Positions 1 to 8,340 are shown, numbered from the stretch's first letter. The stretch: 64,000 bases of DNA from JBBRDU01 sp038203615 (GCA_038203615.1 JBBRDU010000009.1:1-64000), one strand, 5' to 3'. Made by a program: numbers and translations. Notes: generated by a model from the letters alone, not told the origin.

Positions 1-1
1 C

Positions 2-175
2 GTGGACTGGACCAACTACCTGAAGAAAGGCTCCATCCTTTTTAACACGGGCGCCGATCTCTTCAGTCAACCGTATGGGACGCAAACCGTGGACTCGCTC
101 CCGCGCGTTCCGACCACCACCAAGACCGCCTTGTCGGATGTAGCCGACACGAGCTTCTGGTCTCCCTACCAGTAA
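2..175 (+). CDS. C-terminal end of an unknown protein (5' truncated by window edge)
   Basis: A frame open from the left edge encodes 57 residues ending in SFWSPYQ before a TAA stop. The segment is polar, with a Thr/Pro-rich stretch (RVPTTTKTALSD). It carries no motif I recognise, so no function is proposed. The gene is cut by the window boundary, and the next gene downstream is on the opposite strand, so the two converge. Confidence 0.6.
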   Translation: MDWTNYLKKGSILFNTGADLFSQPYGTQTVDSLPRVPTTTKTALSDVADTSFWSPYQ

Positions 176-276
176 AAGTCTTCGCAATTCATTCTCCTGT
201 CATCGGGTTCTCCGGTGGCAGGGAATGAGGTGCGAAGAAGACCGGAATCAGCTTGTCGATACCCGGTCACCCAATC

Positions 277-1284
277 TTAGTCGCTCGGCTTCGTGTCGAG
301 TAACGCGTCGGACACCAGGGTAGCGGGCCCGTCGTCGTTGCAAAGGGCGTAGTGGCTGTTCGGATACATGGCCACCCCAGCGTGTTCGCCTCGGGCGTTC
401 AAAATATAGAAGTTCACGTTGAAATTCGGCTCGCCCCGGCTGTTCAGGTGACGTTGCTCCACCGTGTTCGCCTTGATCCGGCGCAACGCGGCCAGGCCGG
501 CGTCCCTTGGATGCAGTCCCTGTCGCATGCCTTCGACGATCAGGAATGAGCTGAGGGCAAAGACGTTGGCCTCGCCGCGTCCAGTCGATCCGGCCGCCCC
601 CATTTGGCCGTCGACATAAAGGCCGGCGCCGAAGATCGGGGAATCGCCCACGCGCCCGGGAAGTTTCCAGGCTGTTCCGCTCGTGGTGGTGACCCCGCAG
701 ATGTCGCCTCTGGCGTTGAGGCCGTTGCAGTTGATGGTGCCATGGATATGAAACGGGTCGACTAATCCCTCCGCGATCATCTCGAGCATGACGCGCTGGG
801 CCGTGGGCGCCCGTTCTTCCGGCGCGAGCCCGAGGGCCGGCCCCATACGTCGTTTCCATTCCATCCAAAGCTTGCGCGATTCGTCGCTGTTCAGGTCCGG
901 CTCAATTTCGAACCCGCAGGCGCGGGCGAATTCCTGCGCACCGGCGCCGGCCATGAGGTGATGATCGGTTTTTTCCATGACGGCTTTCGCGACTAACGAA
1001 GGGGTGCGCACGCCTTCGAGAGCGGCGACGGCGCCGGCTCGCCTGGTGGGCCCGTGCATACAGGCGGCATCGAGTTGCAAAACGCCATCCACGTTGGGCA
1101 GGGAGCCCCAGCCCACACTCGTCTCGCCCGGATCCAATTCGACGATGTTGACTCCGGCGATGAGCGCCTCGAGAACGTCACGGCCCTGCGTGATGAGGTG
1201 AAACGCGGTCTCCACGCACGTCATATTCCCTCCATTTTTATAAACGTTCCCATTGGCGGAGGCGATGACTAGAGGCTTCGGCAT
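277..1284 (-). CDS. N4-(beta-N-acetylglucosaminyl)-L-asparaginase / isoaspartyl peptidase-type Ntn hydrolase (family T2)
   Basis: This 335-residue protein matches the glycosylasparaginase family, which self-cleaves before a threonine and hydrolyses Asn- or isoAsp-linked substrates. The expected nucleophile lies in HGTI (Thr183). Downstream GRVGDSPIFGAG supplies Arg211 and Asp214 at the positions that bind the substrate alpha-carboxyl and amino groups in this family. The alpha-chain side has NGGNMTCVETA and a Gly-rich core. There is no signal peptide, so it is probably cytoplasmic, unlike the second T2 enzyme of this window at 50434-51465. Length is normal for the family. Exact substrate (glycoasparagine, isoaspartyl dipeptide or asparagine) cannot be read from sequence. 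Confidence 0.85.
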   Translation of the reverse strand: MPKPLVIASANGNVYKNGGNMTCVETAFHLITQGRDVLEALIAGVNIVELDPGETSVGWGSLPNVDGVLQLDAACMHGPTRRAGAVAALEGVRTPSLVAKAVMEKTDHHLMAGAGAQEFARACGFEIEPDLNSDESRKLWMEWKRRMGPALGLAPEERAPTAQRVMLEMIAEGLVDPFHIHGTINCNGLNARGDICGVTTTSGTAWKLPGRVGDSPIFGAGLYVDGQMGAAGSTGRGEANVFALSSFLIVEGMRQGLHPRDAGLAALRRIKANTVEQRHLNSRGEPNFNVNFYILNARGEHAGVAMYPNSHYALCNDDGPATLVSDALLDTKPSD

Positions 1285-1537
1285 AAGGAAAGAAAGGGAG
1301 AAAGGCCGTCAGAGAAAGAGGAATATATTGAAGACCTGATCCGCCTCGGCGCGGGGTCCGGCGCGGCCGAAAAACAGCGGCGCTTAGACAAAAAGGCAGG
1401 AGAGCGGCGTCTATCCCATGGATGAGTGCGTTACCCTGTCCGGAAGGACCGGCGCGCCGGGCCACCCGCCTGAACCCGATCGTGGCGTTGCGAGCGGAAT
1501 AGTTAGGCTGGGAGGAACGCGCGCCCTCGTGTCCGTC

Positions 1538-2548
1538 CTATGGGCGATGGAGAGCCCTCGCCCCTGCCTGGTCGAGGATCTGCGCCGCCAGTTCAAAAGA
1601 GTGCAGACGAGCCTCGTGATCGTGAATCTGACCGACCACGATCACTTCATTGGCCCCTGTTTCGGCCAGCATCCGCTCTAAACGATCGCGCACCGTGCTG
1701 GCCGATCCGACGGCGGTGTATTGAGCGCGATGCCCGATGGCCGCGCGTTCGCCCGCGTTCCAAAGATTGTCCATGCTTTCCACAGGCGGTGGCAGTTTGC
1801 CGGGGCGTCCCCGGATCAGACTGAGGATTTGCTGTTGCGCGGAGGTAAAGAGACGGCTCGCCTCGTCATCGGTATCGGCCGCGTAAATTCCTACACCGAT
1901 CATGGCGTAGGGTTCTGCCAGTTCCAGTGACGGTTTGAATTCGCGCCGGTAAATCTGCAACGCGGCCTGCAAATAATCCGGAGCAAAATGCGAGGCGAAG
2001 GCAAAGGGGAGGCCGAGCTCGGCGGCGAGCCGCGCGCTGAAATCGCTCGAGCCGAGCAAATACAAAGGCACGCCCAAGCCCGCGCCCGGCACCGCTTGCA
2101 CACGTTGGCCAGGTTGCGCCGGACGGAAGTAGGACATCAGCTCCACCAAATCCTCCGGGAAAGTGTCGCCGCTGCTGCCGAGGGAACGGCGCAACGCGCG
2201 CGCCGTGGCTTGATCACTTCCTGGGGCCCGGCCCAGGGCCAGGTCGATGCGACCGGGGTAGAGGGACTCGAGCGTTCCAAATTGCTCGGCAATGACCAGA
2301 GGCGCGTGGTTGGGAAGCATGATGCCACCGGCACCAACGCGAATGCGGTGAGTGCCGCCGGCAACGTAACCGATCACGACGGAAGTGGCGGCGCTGGCAA
2401 TGCCAGGCATGTTGTGATGTTCGGCCAGCCAGTAGCGATGGTAGCCCCATTTTTCCGCGTGTTGGGCGAGATCGAGAGTATTGCGGAAGGCGTGTGCTGG
2501 GTCAGCGCCTTCCGTGACGGGAGCCAGGTCGAGGAGGGAGTAGCGCAT
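1538..2548 (-). CDS. LLM-class flavin-dependent oxidoreductase (bacterial luciferase-like)
   Basis: A 336-residue luciferase-like monooxygenase of the YhbW/LuxA-like single-subunit type. It shows the family N-terminus (YSLLDLAP), the segment WLAEHHNMPGIASAA around residues 41-55, the VGAGGIMLPNHAPLVIAEQFG region, and LYPGRIDLALGRAPG, typical of this group. These proteins use reduced FMN, but the substrate is unknown. The start at 2548 sits only about 18 bp from a long 7-bp tandem repeat (2566-2659), so its promoter and ribosome-binding region are repeat-adjacent. No Shine-Dalgarno is obvious before the ATG (CCTCTCCCCC). Confidence 0.88.
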   Translation of the reverse strand: MRYSLLDLAPVTEGADPAHAFRNTLDLAQHAEKWGYHRYWLAEHHNMPGIASAATSVVIGYVAGGTHRIRVGAGGIMLPNHAPLVIAEQFGTLESLYPGRIDLALGRAPGSDQATARALRRSLGSSGDTFPEDLVELMSYFRPAQPGQRVQAVPGAGLGVPLYLLGSSDFSARLAAELGLPFAFASHFAPDYLQAALQIYRREFKPSLELAEPYAMIGVGIYAADTDDEASRLFTSAQQQILSLIRGRPGKLPPPVESMDNLWNAGERAAIGHRAQYTAVGSASTVRDRLERMLAETGANEVIVVGQIHDHEARLHSFELAAQILDQAGARALHRP

Positions 2549-2565
2549 GGGGGAGAGGGGAGCAA

Positions 2566-2659
2566 ACGTTCAACGTTCAACGCTCAACGCTCAACGCTCA
2601 ACGCTCAACGCTCAACGCTCAACGCTCAACGCTCAACGCTCAACGCTCAACGCTCAACG
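2566..2659. repeat. 7-bp tandem repeat (unit TCAACGC), about 13 copies
   Basis: The unit TCAACGC repeats without interruption for about 94 bp. The first two copies are the variant TCAACGT and the rest are essentially identical. Because 7 is not a multiple of 3, each strand reads as NAQRSTL-like peptide in all frames, which creates spurious ORFs. The array lies immediately upstream of the start codon of the luciferase-like gene on the minus strand. A short inverted pair of the same unit recurs at 57917-57944, just upstream of pheS. Confidence 0.95.
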
Positions 2660-2663
2660 AAGA

Positions 2664-2776
2664 CAGGGAGGGACGCACCTCCGGGGCGTCCCTCCGGTGC
2701 GCCATTCAGAGCAAACCGGACGTCTCGCAGCCTTCGTCGAGGCTACGGCCCGTCAGGGGAGACGTCCCTACCTGCT
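2664..2776. repeat. Palindromic intergenic element (REP-like)
   Basis: GGGAGGGACGCACC and GGGGCGTCCCTCC form an inverted pair near 2667-2697, and a further GACGTCCCTACC (reverse-complement GTAGGGACGTC) closes the element at about 2764. The layout resembles the GTAGGGACGCC-type REP elements found elsewhere in the window. Confidence 0.55.
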
Positions 2777-2820
2777 ATCATCGCGGTTTCGTTTACTCAT
2801 CACTCCACGATCGGCATGCT

Positions 2821-3144
2821 ATGACACATATGGGATTCGAACAATATCACGAGCCGGCCGCCGAGTTGCCGAAGGAGACGCGCAGCTTCGCGCGAATGAT
2901 TGTTTCGTTAGGCGAAGAAGCGGAAGCGATCAACTGGTACGAGCAGCGCATTGCCCTGGAGAAAGACAAGAGCGCGCGGGCCATCATGCAGAACGCGCAG
3001 AAAGAAGAGTTTAAACATTTCTCCATGGATTTGGAATGGCTGCTGCGGAAGAAGCCAGTCTGGCGCGAGATCGCGCAGGGCGTGCTCTTCACTTCCGGTG
3101 ATATCGTCGAAGAAGGCGAGGAAGCGGAAGAGAAGGCAGACTGA
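2821..3144 (+). CDS. Encapsulated-ferritin-like (EncFtn family) protein, no visible encapsulin tag
   Basis: A 107-residue two-helix protein with the EncFtn signature. It has EEAEAINWYEQR (Glu33, Glu35, Trp39, Tyr40) and EEFKHFSMDLEWL (Glu63, His66). By eye these align one residue offset from Glu32, Glu34, Trp38, Tyr39, Glu62 and His65 of the Rhodospirillum rubrum protein, the di-iron ferroxidase ligands and adjacent aromatics. The family forms an annular decamer whose ferroxidase sites lie at subunit interfaces, and it normally sits inside an encapsulin shell. Here the C-terminus after VLFTSGDIV is simply acidic (EEGEEAEEKAD) and shows no hydrophobic encapsulin targeting peptide. No shell gene is next to it. 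ATG 2821 or the in-frame ATG at 2830 could start it. Confidence 0.85.
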   Translation: MTHMGFEQYHEPAAELPKETRSFARMIVSLGEEAEAINWYEQRIALEKDKSARAIMQNAQKEEFKHFSMDLEWLLRKKPVWREIAQGVLFTSGDIVEEGEEAEEKAD

Positions 3145-3157
3145 CCCGCCGTCCGGC

Positions 3158-4303
3158 CTAACGCAGATCCGTGGAAGTGAGTGGGATCGTGTACGGTTTT
3201 CCCATATAATCCACGGTGACGTTGGCCGTGTCGCGTGAGATGACGCGCAGTTGCGTCCCGCGCGGAAGAGTCGTTTCGCCATAGGGAATTTTCAGCCGAA
3301 CCGGCTGCATTACGGTCAGAAGCTGTGGCGGGGTCGGCGTCGCGGGAGGCGGTGGTGATTCCAGCACGGTCGGGGCCGGAGCGACGCTTCCTGCCGGCTC
3401 CGTCGTCGCGGCTGGCGCAGAGGGGGAGCTTGGCTGATCCGCCGGCCCATGGCTGGACGCCGCGGGGGCAGCGCCGTCCGCGCGCTCGATTTTGAGAACG
3501 GGGTGGATTTCCCAGGCGATCGAGCGCCAGGGGTTGTGATATTTGTTCGCGCCGACCGTCCGAATGGCGGTGCCCACATCGGCCGAACCATTGTGTTCAT
3601 CGTCCCACAACAAATAACCGGTCACCCGGATTTTCTGCGCCTTGTGCCCGGTCGCTTCATAACTCAAATCCGCGCGCCGAAAAAAGGCGGTCAGCTCCTG
3701 GATCCGAATGCCACCGCGGAAGATGGCGTTCTGCGTGCGCGGCGCAATTTCGCAGATGATGGGTGTCGCATCGCCCGGCTGTGGGGGGTGCTCGATGGGC
3801 TTCTCGAAAACTTCGAGGTGCCAATCGTGAAAATCTCCACTCCCGCAGTTAGTGGACTCAGGGGGCCCGGCATAGGCGAGACCAAGATAGCCCGTCAGGG
3901 TAACCAGCTGTTTCTCCAAAGGATCGAGTTTCTGTTTCTGAGAAGGATTTAACTCTTTGCGGCGGCGACCGCGGGTCTGTGCTTCGAATGCGGAGATCCG
4001 GCGTAGAAAACCGACCGAATCGGTTTGTTCGGCGGCGGGAAAGGCGCCTTCCGGCGCGGAACGATTCTTCAGGCGGTTCCGCTCAACCCCGTCTGGCGTT
4101 TTGGCCGTGCCCTCCGGGCGATTCAGGCAATCCCACTGTTTGAGGTCGAGTTCCTTGAGGTCGCGATCTTCCGAAACTTGCTGCCGGGCGGCTTCCAAGC
4201 GGCATGAGGCCCAAAGAAGAACGAGTCCAAAAATGAAAAGCCGCTTCAAATTAAGAAGCAAGATCCTTTTCGGCAGTGCCCAAAACATCTGGATAACCCG
4301 CAA
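3158..4303 (-). CDS. Hypothetical exported protein with C-terminal SH3-like tail
   Basis: This 381-residue protein begins with a basic stretch and a hydrophobic segment (residues 21-33) ending in WASC (Cys34), a lipobox-like signal. The central part contains GDFHDWHLEVFEKP and RVTGYLLWDDEH, then NPWRSIAWEIHPVLKIE around residue 270, a motif I have seen in uncharacterised proteins but cannot assign. An Ala/Pro-rich linker (about 280-330) precedes a terminal module (LKIPYGETTLPRGTQLRVIS) that resembles a bacterial SH3-like fold. An alternative start is Met6. The function is unknown. It ends just after the EncFtn-type gene, which converges on it. Confidence 0.75.
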   Translation of the reverse strand: MRVIQMFWALPKRILLLNLKRLFIFGLVLLWASCRLEAARQQVSEDRDLKELDLKQWDCLNRPEGTAKTPDGVERNRLKNRSAPEGAFPAAEQTDSVGFLRRISAFEAQTRGRRRKELNPSQKQKLDPLEKQLVTLTGYLGLAYAGPPESTNCGSGDFHDWHLEVFEKPIEHPPQPGDATPIICEIAPRTQNAIFRGGIRIQELTAFFRRADLSYEATGHKAQKIRVTGYLLWDDEHNGSADVGTAIRTVGANKYHNPWRSIAWEIHPVLKIERADGAAPAASSHGPADQPSSPSAPAATTEPAGSVAPAPTVLESPPPPATPTPPQLLTVMQPVRLKIPYGETTLPRGTQLRVISRDTANVTVDYMGKPYTIPLTSTDLR

Positions 4304-4313
4304 CCCTTCCTGG

Positions 4314-5069
4314 TCAACCCATATAGAACCCGCCGTTTACGTTTAAGACATGACCGGTGATATATGAAGCCATGGGCGAGGCAAGAAAAAGAGCTGCGTT
4401 CACGATTTCGCTGACATCACCCAGACGGTTCAACGGGATTTGTTTGATGAAATTCGCAGTGACCTCGTCGGGCATCCCTTTGCTCATCCCCACGTCGATA
4501 AAGCCCGGGGCGATGGCGTTGACCGTGATATTCTGGCGGGCGAACTCTCGCGCCGAGACCTTGGTCAGCGCGATGATGGCCGCTTTGCTGGAGGAATAGT
4601 TGGCCTGTCCGAAGAGGCCCATCTGTCCGCTGACCGAGGAGAGATTGATGATCCGACCATTCGCCCGCAAAACCGCCGCCGCCTTTTGCGTGACGTTAAA
4701 TGTGCCCGCCAGATTAACGCGCACCACGCCTTCGAAATCATCCAGGGAAAGTTTCTTGATAGTGCGATCGCGGATGATCCCGGAATTATTAACCAGGATA
4801 TCGAGCCCGCCATGTCGCTCCTGAATTTTTTTCATGATGGCTTCGGCCTGGGCTGGATTGGTGACGTCGCAGTCCACCACGAGCGGGTGGTCGAGCTGGC
4901 CGGCCACGCTTTCCGCGTCCCGTTTGTTCTGGCCGGACGAGTCGGAGATGTAATTGACGACGCATTGGGCGCCGCGCCCGGCAAAGGCCTTGATCATTTC
5001 GGCCCCTATCCCGCGCGAGCTGCCGGTGACCAGCACGGTCTTCCCGCTAAAATCCAGAAAATCGCTCAT
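4314..5069 (-). CDS. fabG: 3-oxoacyl-[ACP] reductase-type short-chain dehydrogenase (FabG-like)
   Basis: A classical 251-residue SDR. TGSSRGIG (residues 15-22) is the NADP(H)-binding glycine motif and NNSG (94-97) follows. The catalytic triad is visible as Ser145 in LSSVSGQ, Tyr158 and Lys162 in ANYSSSK. The C-terminus SYITGHVLNVNGGFYMG is typical of FabG. It would reduce 3-oxoacyl-ACP or a related 3-ketoacyl substrate with NADPH. It lies apart from other fatty-acid genes and diverges from the acyl-CoA mutase genes, so a role in a specialised reductase step is possible. Confidence 0.88.
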   Translation of the reverse strand: MSDFLDFSGKTVLVTGSSRGIGAEMIKAFAGRGAQCVVNYISDSSGQNKRDAESVAGQLDHPLVVDCDVTNPAQAEAIMKKIQERHGGLDILVNNSGIIRDRTIKKLSLDDFEGVVRVNLAGTFNVTQKAAAVLRANGRIINLSSVSGQMGLFGQANYSSSKAAIIALTKVSAREFARQNITVNAIAPGFIDVGMSKGMPDEVTANFIKQIPLNRLGDVSEIVNAALFLASPMASYITGHVLNVNGGFYMG

Positions 5070-5160
5070 AACCCGACTTTAGTCCGGAAACGGATTGCCG
5101 GGCAACCGATTGCCGGTAAGATTTTGGCCCAGGCTGATCGTGGTGTTCTCGGAACCCCGC

Positions 5161-6429
5161 ATGATTTATAGCCAGGAAATGCGACGGTCGGAGACCGGCG
5201 CTCAAAAGATCATGGCTTCACCAGTTCGTATTTTAACGGCCGTCCCGATTTGTGACGGTCACGACAGCGCGATCAACACCATCAACCTGGAGTTCATCCG
5301 GCACGGCATCGAGGTGGTCTATCTCGGTTTTCACCGTTACGTGAGCGACATCGTGCGCGCCGCCATTCAGGAGGATGTCGCGGCCATTGGCATCTCCAGT
5401 TACAACGGAGGCCATATCGAGTTCTTTGCCGAGGTCGTCAAAAAATTGCGCAAAGCCGGCGCGGGCGACATTGCGGTGTTTGGCGGCGGCGGCGGCACCA
5501 TCAGTCATCAGGATGCGGCCATCATGAAACGCCAGGGGGTGGACCAGATCTTTTTTGCCGGCACGTCGCTAATGGAGATGGCGGACTACGTGCGGCTGGA
5601 ATATGGGAAGCGGCGGAAACACCGAGTGCAGCCAAAGCCGGATCTGGCACGGGCGCGCAAGCTGACGGAAATCGAAGACGCTTTTGCGAATGGGCGAAGC
5701 AAACGCTCGGCGCCCGACGTTCCACGCTCAACCTCCAAGTCAGACAGGAAGCGCCTGACCAAGGTGATTGGGTTTACCGGTCCCGGTGGGGCGGGGAAGA
5801 CCACCCTGATTGATGAGTTGGTCTTGCGGTTTTTGCAACGGGAGCCCGAGGCGCGCATCGCTATTTTATCGCACGACCCGAGCGTGATCGGGGAAGGCGC
5901 TTTGCTGGGCGATCGGGCCACCATGATTAACTCGCAGGACGACCGCGTTTTCATGCGCAGCATGGCGACGCGTGGTCAGGCCGGCGGATTGTCGCCCGCC
6001 ACGGAACGCTGCCTGGAATTGCTGGCTCGTTCCGGGTTTGATTACGTTATTATCGAGACTGTCGGCACTGGCCAGGAGGCATTGCCGTTTCGCAGCAAAT
6101 TGGTCGACCAGACCGTGTTGGTCATGAACCCCGATTATGGCGCGCGGTTGCAGTTGCAGAAGATCGTGATGCTGGATGTGGCGGACATCGTGGTGGTGAA
6201 CAAGACGGACCTGGACCGCGCCAAAGCGGCCTTGTCCGAAATCGAGCACCGGCTGACCCAAAACAAGCGGGAACAGCAAATCGTGGCGACGGTGGCGAAG
6301 CGGCACCGGGATGCGGGCGTGGATAAGCTTTACGAACTGATTTCCAGCAAACAGGCGGCGGCGGTGAGTGATCGCCCGGCGAGCAGGCGACCGCGCGCCG
6401 TGGAAGAATCGAAAGCGAGGAAACGATGA
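5161..6429 (+). CDS. Cobalamin-binding domain fused to MeaB/ArgK-type GTPase (N-terminal half of a split IcmF)
   Basis: Domain one is a B12-binding fold. FDGHD-like CDGHDSAIN carries the His that would be the lower cobalt ligand, followed by ISSYNGG and FGGGGGTIS. Domain two is a G3E-type chaperone GTPase of the MeaI type, with Walker A GPGGAGKTTL, HDPS, RSMATRGQAGGLSPAT, IIETVGTGQ, and the base motif NKTD. In IcmF (isobutyryl-CoA mutase fused) these two domains precede the mutase barrel in one chain. Here the chain ends with TGA overlapping the ATG of the catalytic gene by 4 bp. The GTPase would gate adenosylcobalamin loading and protect the mutase. Start is uncertain: the frame is open from 5095, with ATG at 5161, 5179 and 5212, and the last is the minimal start before the domain. 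Confidence 0.85.
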   Translation: MIYSQEMRRSETGAQKIMASPVRILTAVPICDGHDSAINTINLEFIRHGIEVVYLGFHRYVSDIVRAAIQEDVAAIGISSYNGGHIEFFAEVVKKLRKAGAGDIAVFGGGGGTISHQDAAIMKRQGVDQIFFAGTSLMEMADYVRLEYGKRRKHRVQPKPDLARARKLTEIEDAFANGRSKRSAPDVPRSTSKSDRKRLTKVIGFTGPGGAGKTTLIDELVLRFLQREPEARIAILSHDPSVIGEGALLGDRATMINSQDDRVFMRSMATRGQAGGLSPATERCLELLARSGFDYVIIETVGTGQEALPFRSKLVDQTVLVMNPDYGARLQLQKIVMLDVADIVVVNKTDLDRAKAALSEIEHRLTQNKREQQIVATVAKRHRDAGVDKLYELISSKQAAAVSDRPASRRPRAVEESKARKR

Positions 6430-8222
6430 GCAAGCTTGGACAAGTGGTGGAAGCAACAGAAAAGCACGGAAAGTTCGTGCTCGAACAAGTGAAGCGGGCG
6501 CGCACGGACGAAAAGTTCGGGCGCGAAATGACGGAGCGCTGGACGAAGATAAAGTCCGAGATTCCCGTGGCCAAAGCTCCGACCGGATTGCCCTTGCCGC
6601 GTCTGGCCCTGCCGGAGATCGATGAAGCCGGGGAAATTGCGCGCTACCTTTTTGGCGACGGCTTGCCCGGCGAGTTCCCTTTTTTGAATGGGGCTTATCG
6701 CGAGATGTATCTGGAGCCTTTGGTGCAGGAAAAATCCGGCAATGGCGCCAACGGGCACAAGCAGAGCGGAGCCCGTCCTGAGGAAGAGCCGACGCGCTTG
6801 TTTTCCGGGCTGATGCTGGCGGAGGACACCAATAAACGATTTCATTTCCTGAGCGCCCATCAGCGCTCGAAACGCCTGAGCACAGCGTTCGATGGTCCGA
6901 CTCTTTACGGGATCGATTCCGACGCGGACGGCGTTTTTGGAAAAATCGGCGAGGGCGGAGTGGCGGTGGACACGGTCGAAGACATGGTCCGCCTTTATGA
7001 CGGTTTTGATGTCGGGTCGCCCGATTTTTCCGCGTCGATGACGATTAGCGGGCCGGCTCCAATCATCATGGCCATGTACATCGCAGCCGCGAAACGGCGG
7101 TTCGGCCCGGACGTGCTGCCGAAGCTGCGGGGGACGATCCAGGCCGATATTTTCAAGGAAGTACAGGCGCAGAACGAAACGATCTTCCCGACGGAAGCGT
7201 CGCTCCGTTTTCTCTGCGACATGATTGAATGGACCACCGGAAAGATGCCGCGGTGGTATCCGGTCTCGATCAGTGGCTACCACATTGGCGAAGCCGGCTC
7301 GACGCCCGTGCAGCAGGCCGCCTACACGCTCTCGAACGGATTCGCCTATGCCGAATTACTGGCGGCGCGCGGCCTGGAGGTTGATCAGTTCGCTCCGCGG
7401 CTCTCCTTCTTTCTCGATTGCGGGCTCGATGTGGAATACATCGCACTCGCGCGCGTCTCGCGAAAAATCTGGGCGATTGGAATGCGCGATGTCTTCGGCG
7501 CCGGCCCCCGCGGTCAGATGTTCAAGTTGCACACCCAGACGAGCGGGCGCTCGCTGGTGGCGGCGGAGTTCAAGAACAACCTGACGCGCACGGCCGCGGA
7601 ATTGATGCTGGCTTACATGAATGGCACCAATTCGTGCCACTCCAACAGCGCCGACGAACCTTTCACGACGCCGAGTGAAGAATGGATCCGGCTGGCCGCG
7701 CACGGCCAGGCCATCCTGCTGGAAGAGTCCGGCATCTTTAAGCACACCATGAACATGCTGAGCGGTTCGCCCGGAATGAAGGCGGTGGAACGGGCTGTCG
7801 AAAAAGCGATCCTCGAAGAATTCCGTCAAATCGAAGCCCTCGGCGGCGTGCTTGCCGCGGTCGAGAATCGGTACCAGCGCAGCCAGATCCAGACAGCGGC
7901 GCATCGCTATGAACAACAGATTTACGATGGAACGCGTCCGATCGTGGGCTTGAATCGTTACCGGAACGACTCCGAAGAAATGCCGGAGATGGAACTGGCC
8001 CGCACCCCGAAATCAAGGCAGCAGCTGCAAGTGGATCGGCTGACCAGGTTCAAGAAGAGGAACGCGGGCAAATCCGGGCGCGCCCTCGACCGGCTGGCCG
8101 AAGTGGTGGAGCGAGGTGGGAATTGTTTCCCGATGTTGCTGGAAGCGGTCGAGGTGTGCTCGTTAGGCCAAATCACCGGACGCTTGCAGGAGATCGTCGG
8201 GCACTTTCGACCCATGGTTTGA
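6426..8222 (+). CDS. Acyl-CoA mutase catalytic subunit, IcmF-like (adenosylcobalamin-dependent)
   Basis: This 598-residue protein is the substrate-binding barrel half of the IcmF/methylmalonyl-CoA mutase family. It starts with the IcmF-type linker (PGEFPFLNG), then RLFSGLM, RLSTAFDGPTLYG, SMTISGPAP, RGTIQADIFKEVQAQN, VSISGYHIGEAG, and LHTQTSGRSL. It ends with the small accessory helices of the family (CSLGQITGRL). At the position of the Arg that pairs with the methylmalonyl carboxylate it has Gln249 (VQAQN), as in isobutyryl-CoA mutases. The companion aromatic position appears to be Tyr91, as in methylmalonyl-CoA mutase. Together with the overlapping upstream gene it reconstitutes IcmF in two chains. 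It would rearrange a branched acyl-CoA to a straight chain in the cytoplasm; the exact substrate is open. Confidence 0.88.
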   Translation: MSKLGQVVEATEKHGKFVLEQVKRARTDEKFGREMTERWTKIKSEIPVAKAPTGLPLPRLALPEIDEAGEIARYLFGDGLPGEFPFLNGAYREMYLEPLVQEKSGNGANGHKQSGARPEEEPTRLFSGLMLAEDTNKRFHFLSAHQRSKRLSTAFDGPTLYGIDSDADGVFGKIGEGGVAVDTVEDMVRLYDGFDVGSPDFSASMTISGPAPIIMAMYIAAAKRRFGPDVLPKLRGTIQADIFKEVQAQNETIFPTEASLRFLCDMIEWTTGKMPRWYPVSISGYHIGEAGSTPVQQAAYTLSNGFAYAELLAARGLEVDQFAPRLSFFLDCGLDVEYIALARVSRKIWAIGMRDVFGAGPRGQMFKLHTQTSGRSLVAAEFKNNLTRTAAELMLAYMNGTNSCHSNSADEPFTTPSEEWIRLAAHGQAILLEESGIFKHTMNMLSGSPGMKAVERAVEKAILEEFRQIEALGGVLAAVENRYQRSQIQTAAHRYEQQIYDGTRPIVGLNRYRNDSEEMPEMELARTPKSRQQLQVDRLTRFKKRNAGKSGRALDRLAEVVERGGNCFPMLLEAVEVCSLGQITGRLQEIVGHFRPMV

Positions 8223-8229
8223 GGTTTAT

Positions 8230-8340
8230 AAGAGGTCGCGGCGTTAAGGCCCCTCCCACATTCAAGGCAAACCAGGGTCGCGAGAACGCCACAAGGTAGA
8301 AGCTGCCTCAATGTGGGAGGGGCCTTAACGCCGCGACTCT
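8230..8340. repeat. Long inverted repeat between convergent genes
   Basis: Arms reading GTCGCGGCGTTAAGGCCCC, CTCCCACATT and AATGTGGGAG, GGGGCCTTAACGCCGCGAC face each other across about 35 bp. The element sits between the 3' ends of the mutase and DUF1203 genes, so it could terminate transcription from both sides. It lacks a clear U-run and lacks the GTAG head of other palindromes here. Confidence 0.85.

Noticed and set aside
248..868. 206-residue minus-strand frame rich in Arg and Gly inside the asparaginase gene
   Set aside because: It is a shadow frame of the T2 hydrolase gene in another phase, with no domain and low-complexity composition.
1446..1490. GTCCGGAAGGA motif suggestive of the SRP RNA apical loop
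   Set aside because: The bases after it (CCGGCGCGCC) do not continue the 4.5S pattern and make a simple hairpin; no further SRP landmarks nearby.
2566..2659. Possible CRISPR array
   Set aside because: Units are 7 bp with no spacers, so it is a plain tandem repeat; no cas genes in the window.
1988..2824. Long plus-strand frame containing NAQRSTL repeats
   Set aside because: The first half is antisense to the luciferase-like gene and the second half translates the 7-bp array, which is open in all frames because of its composition.
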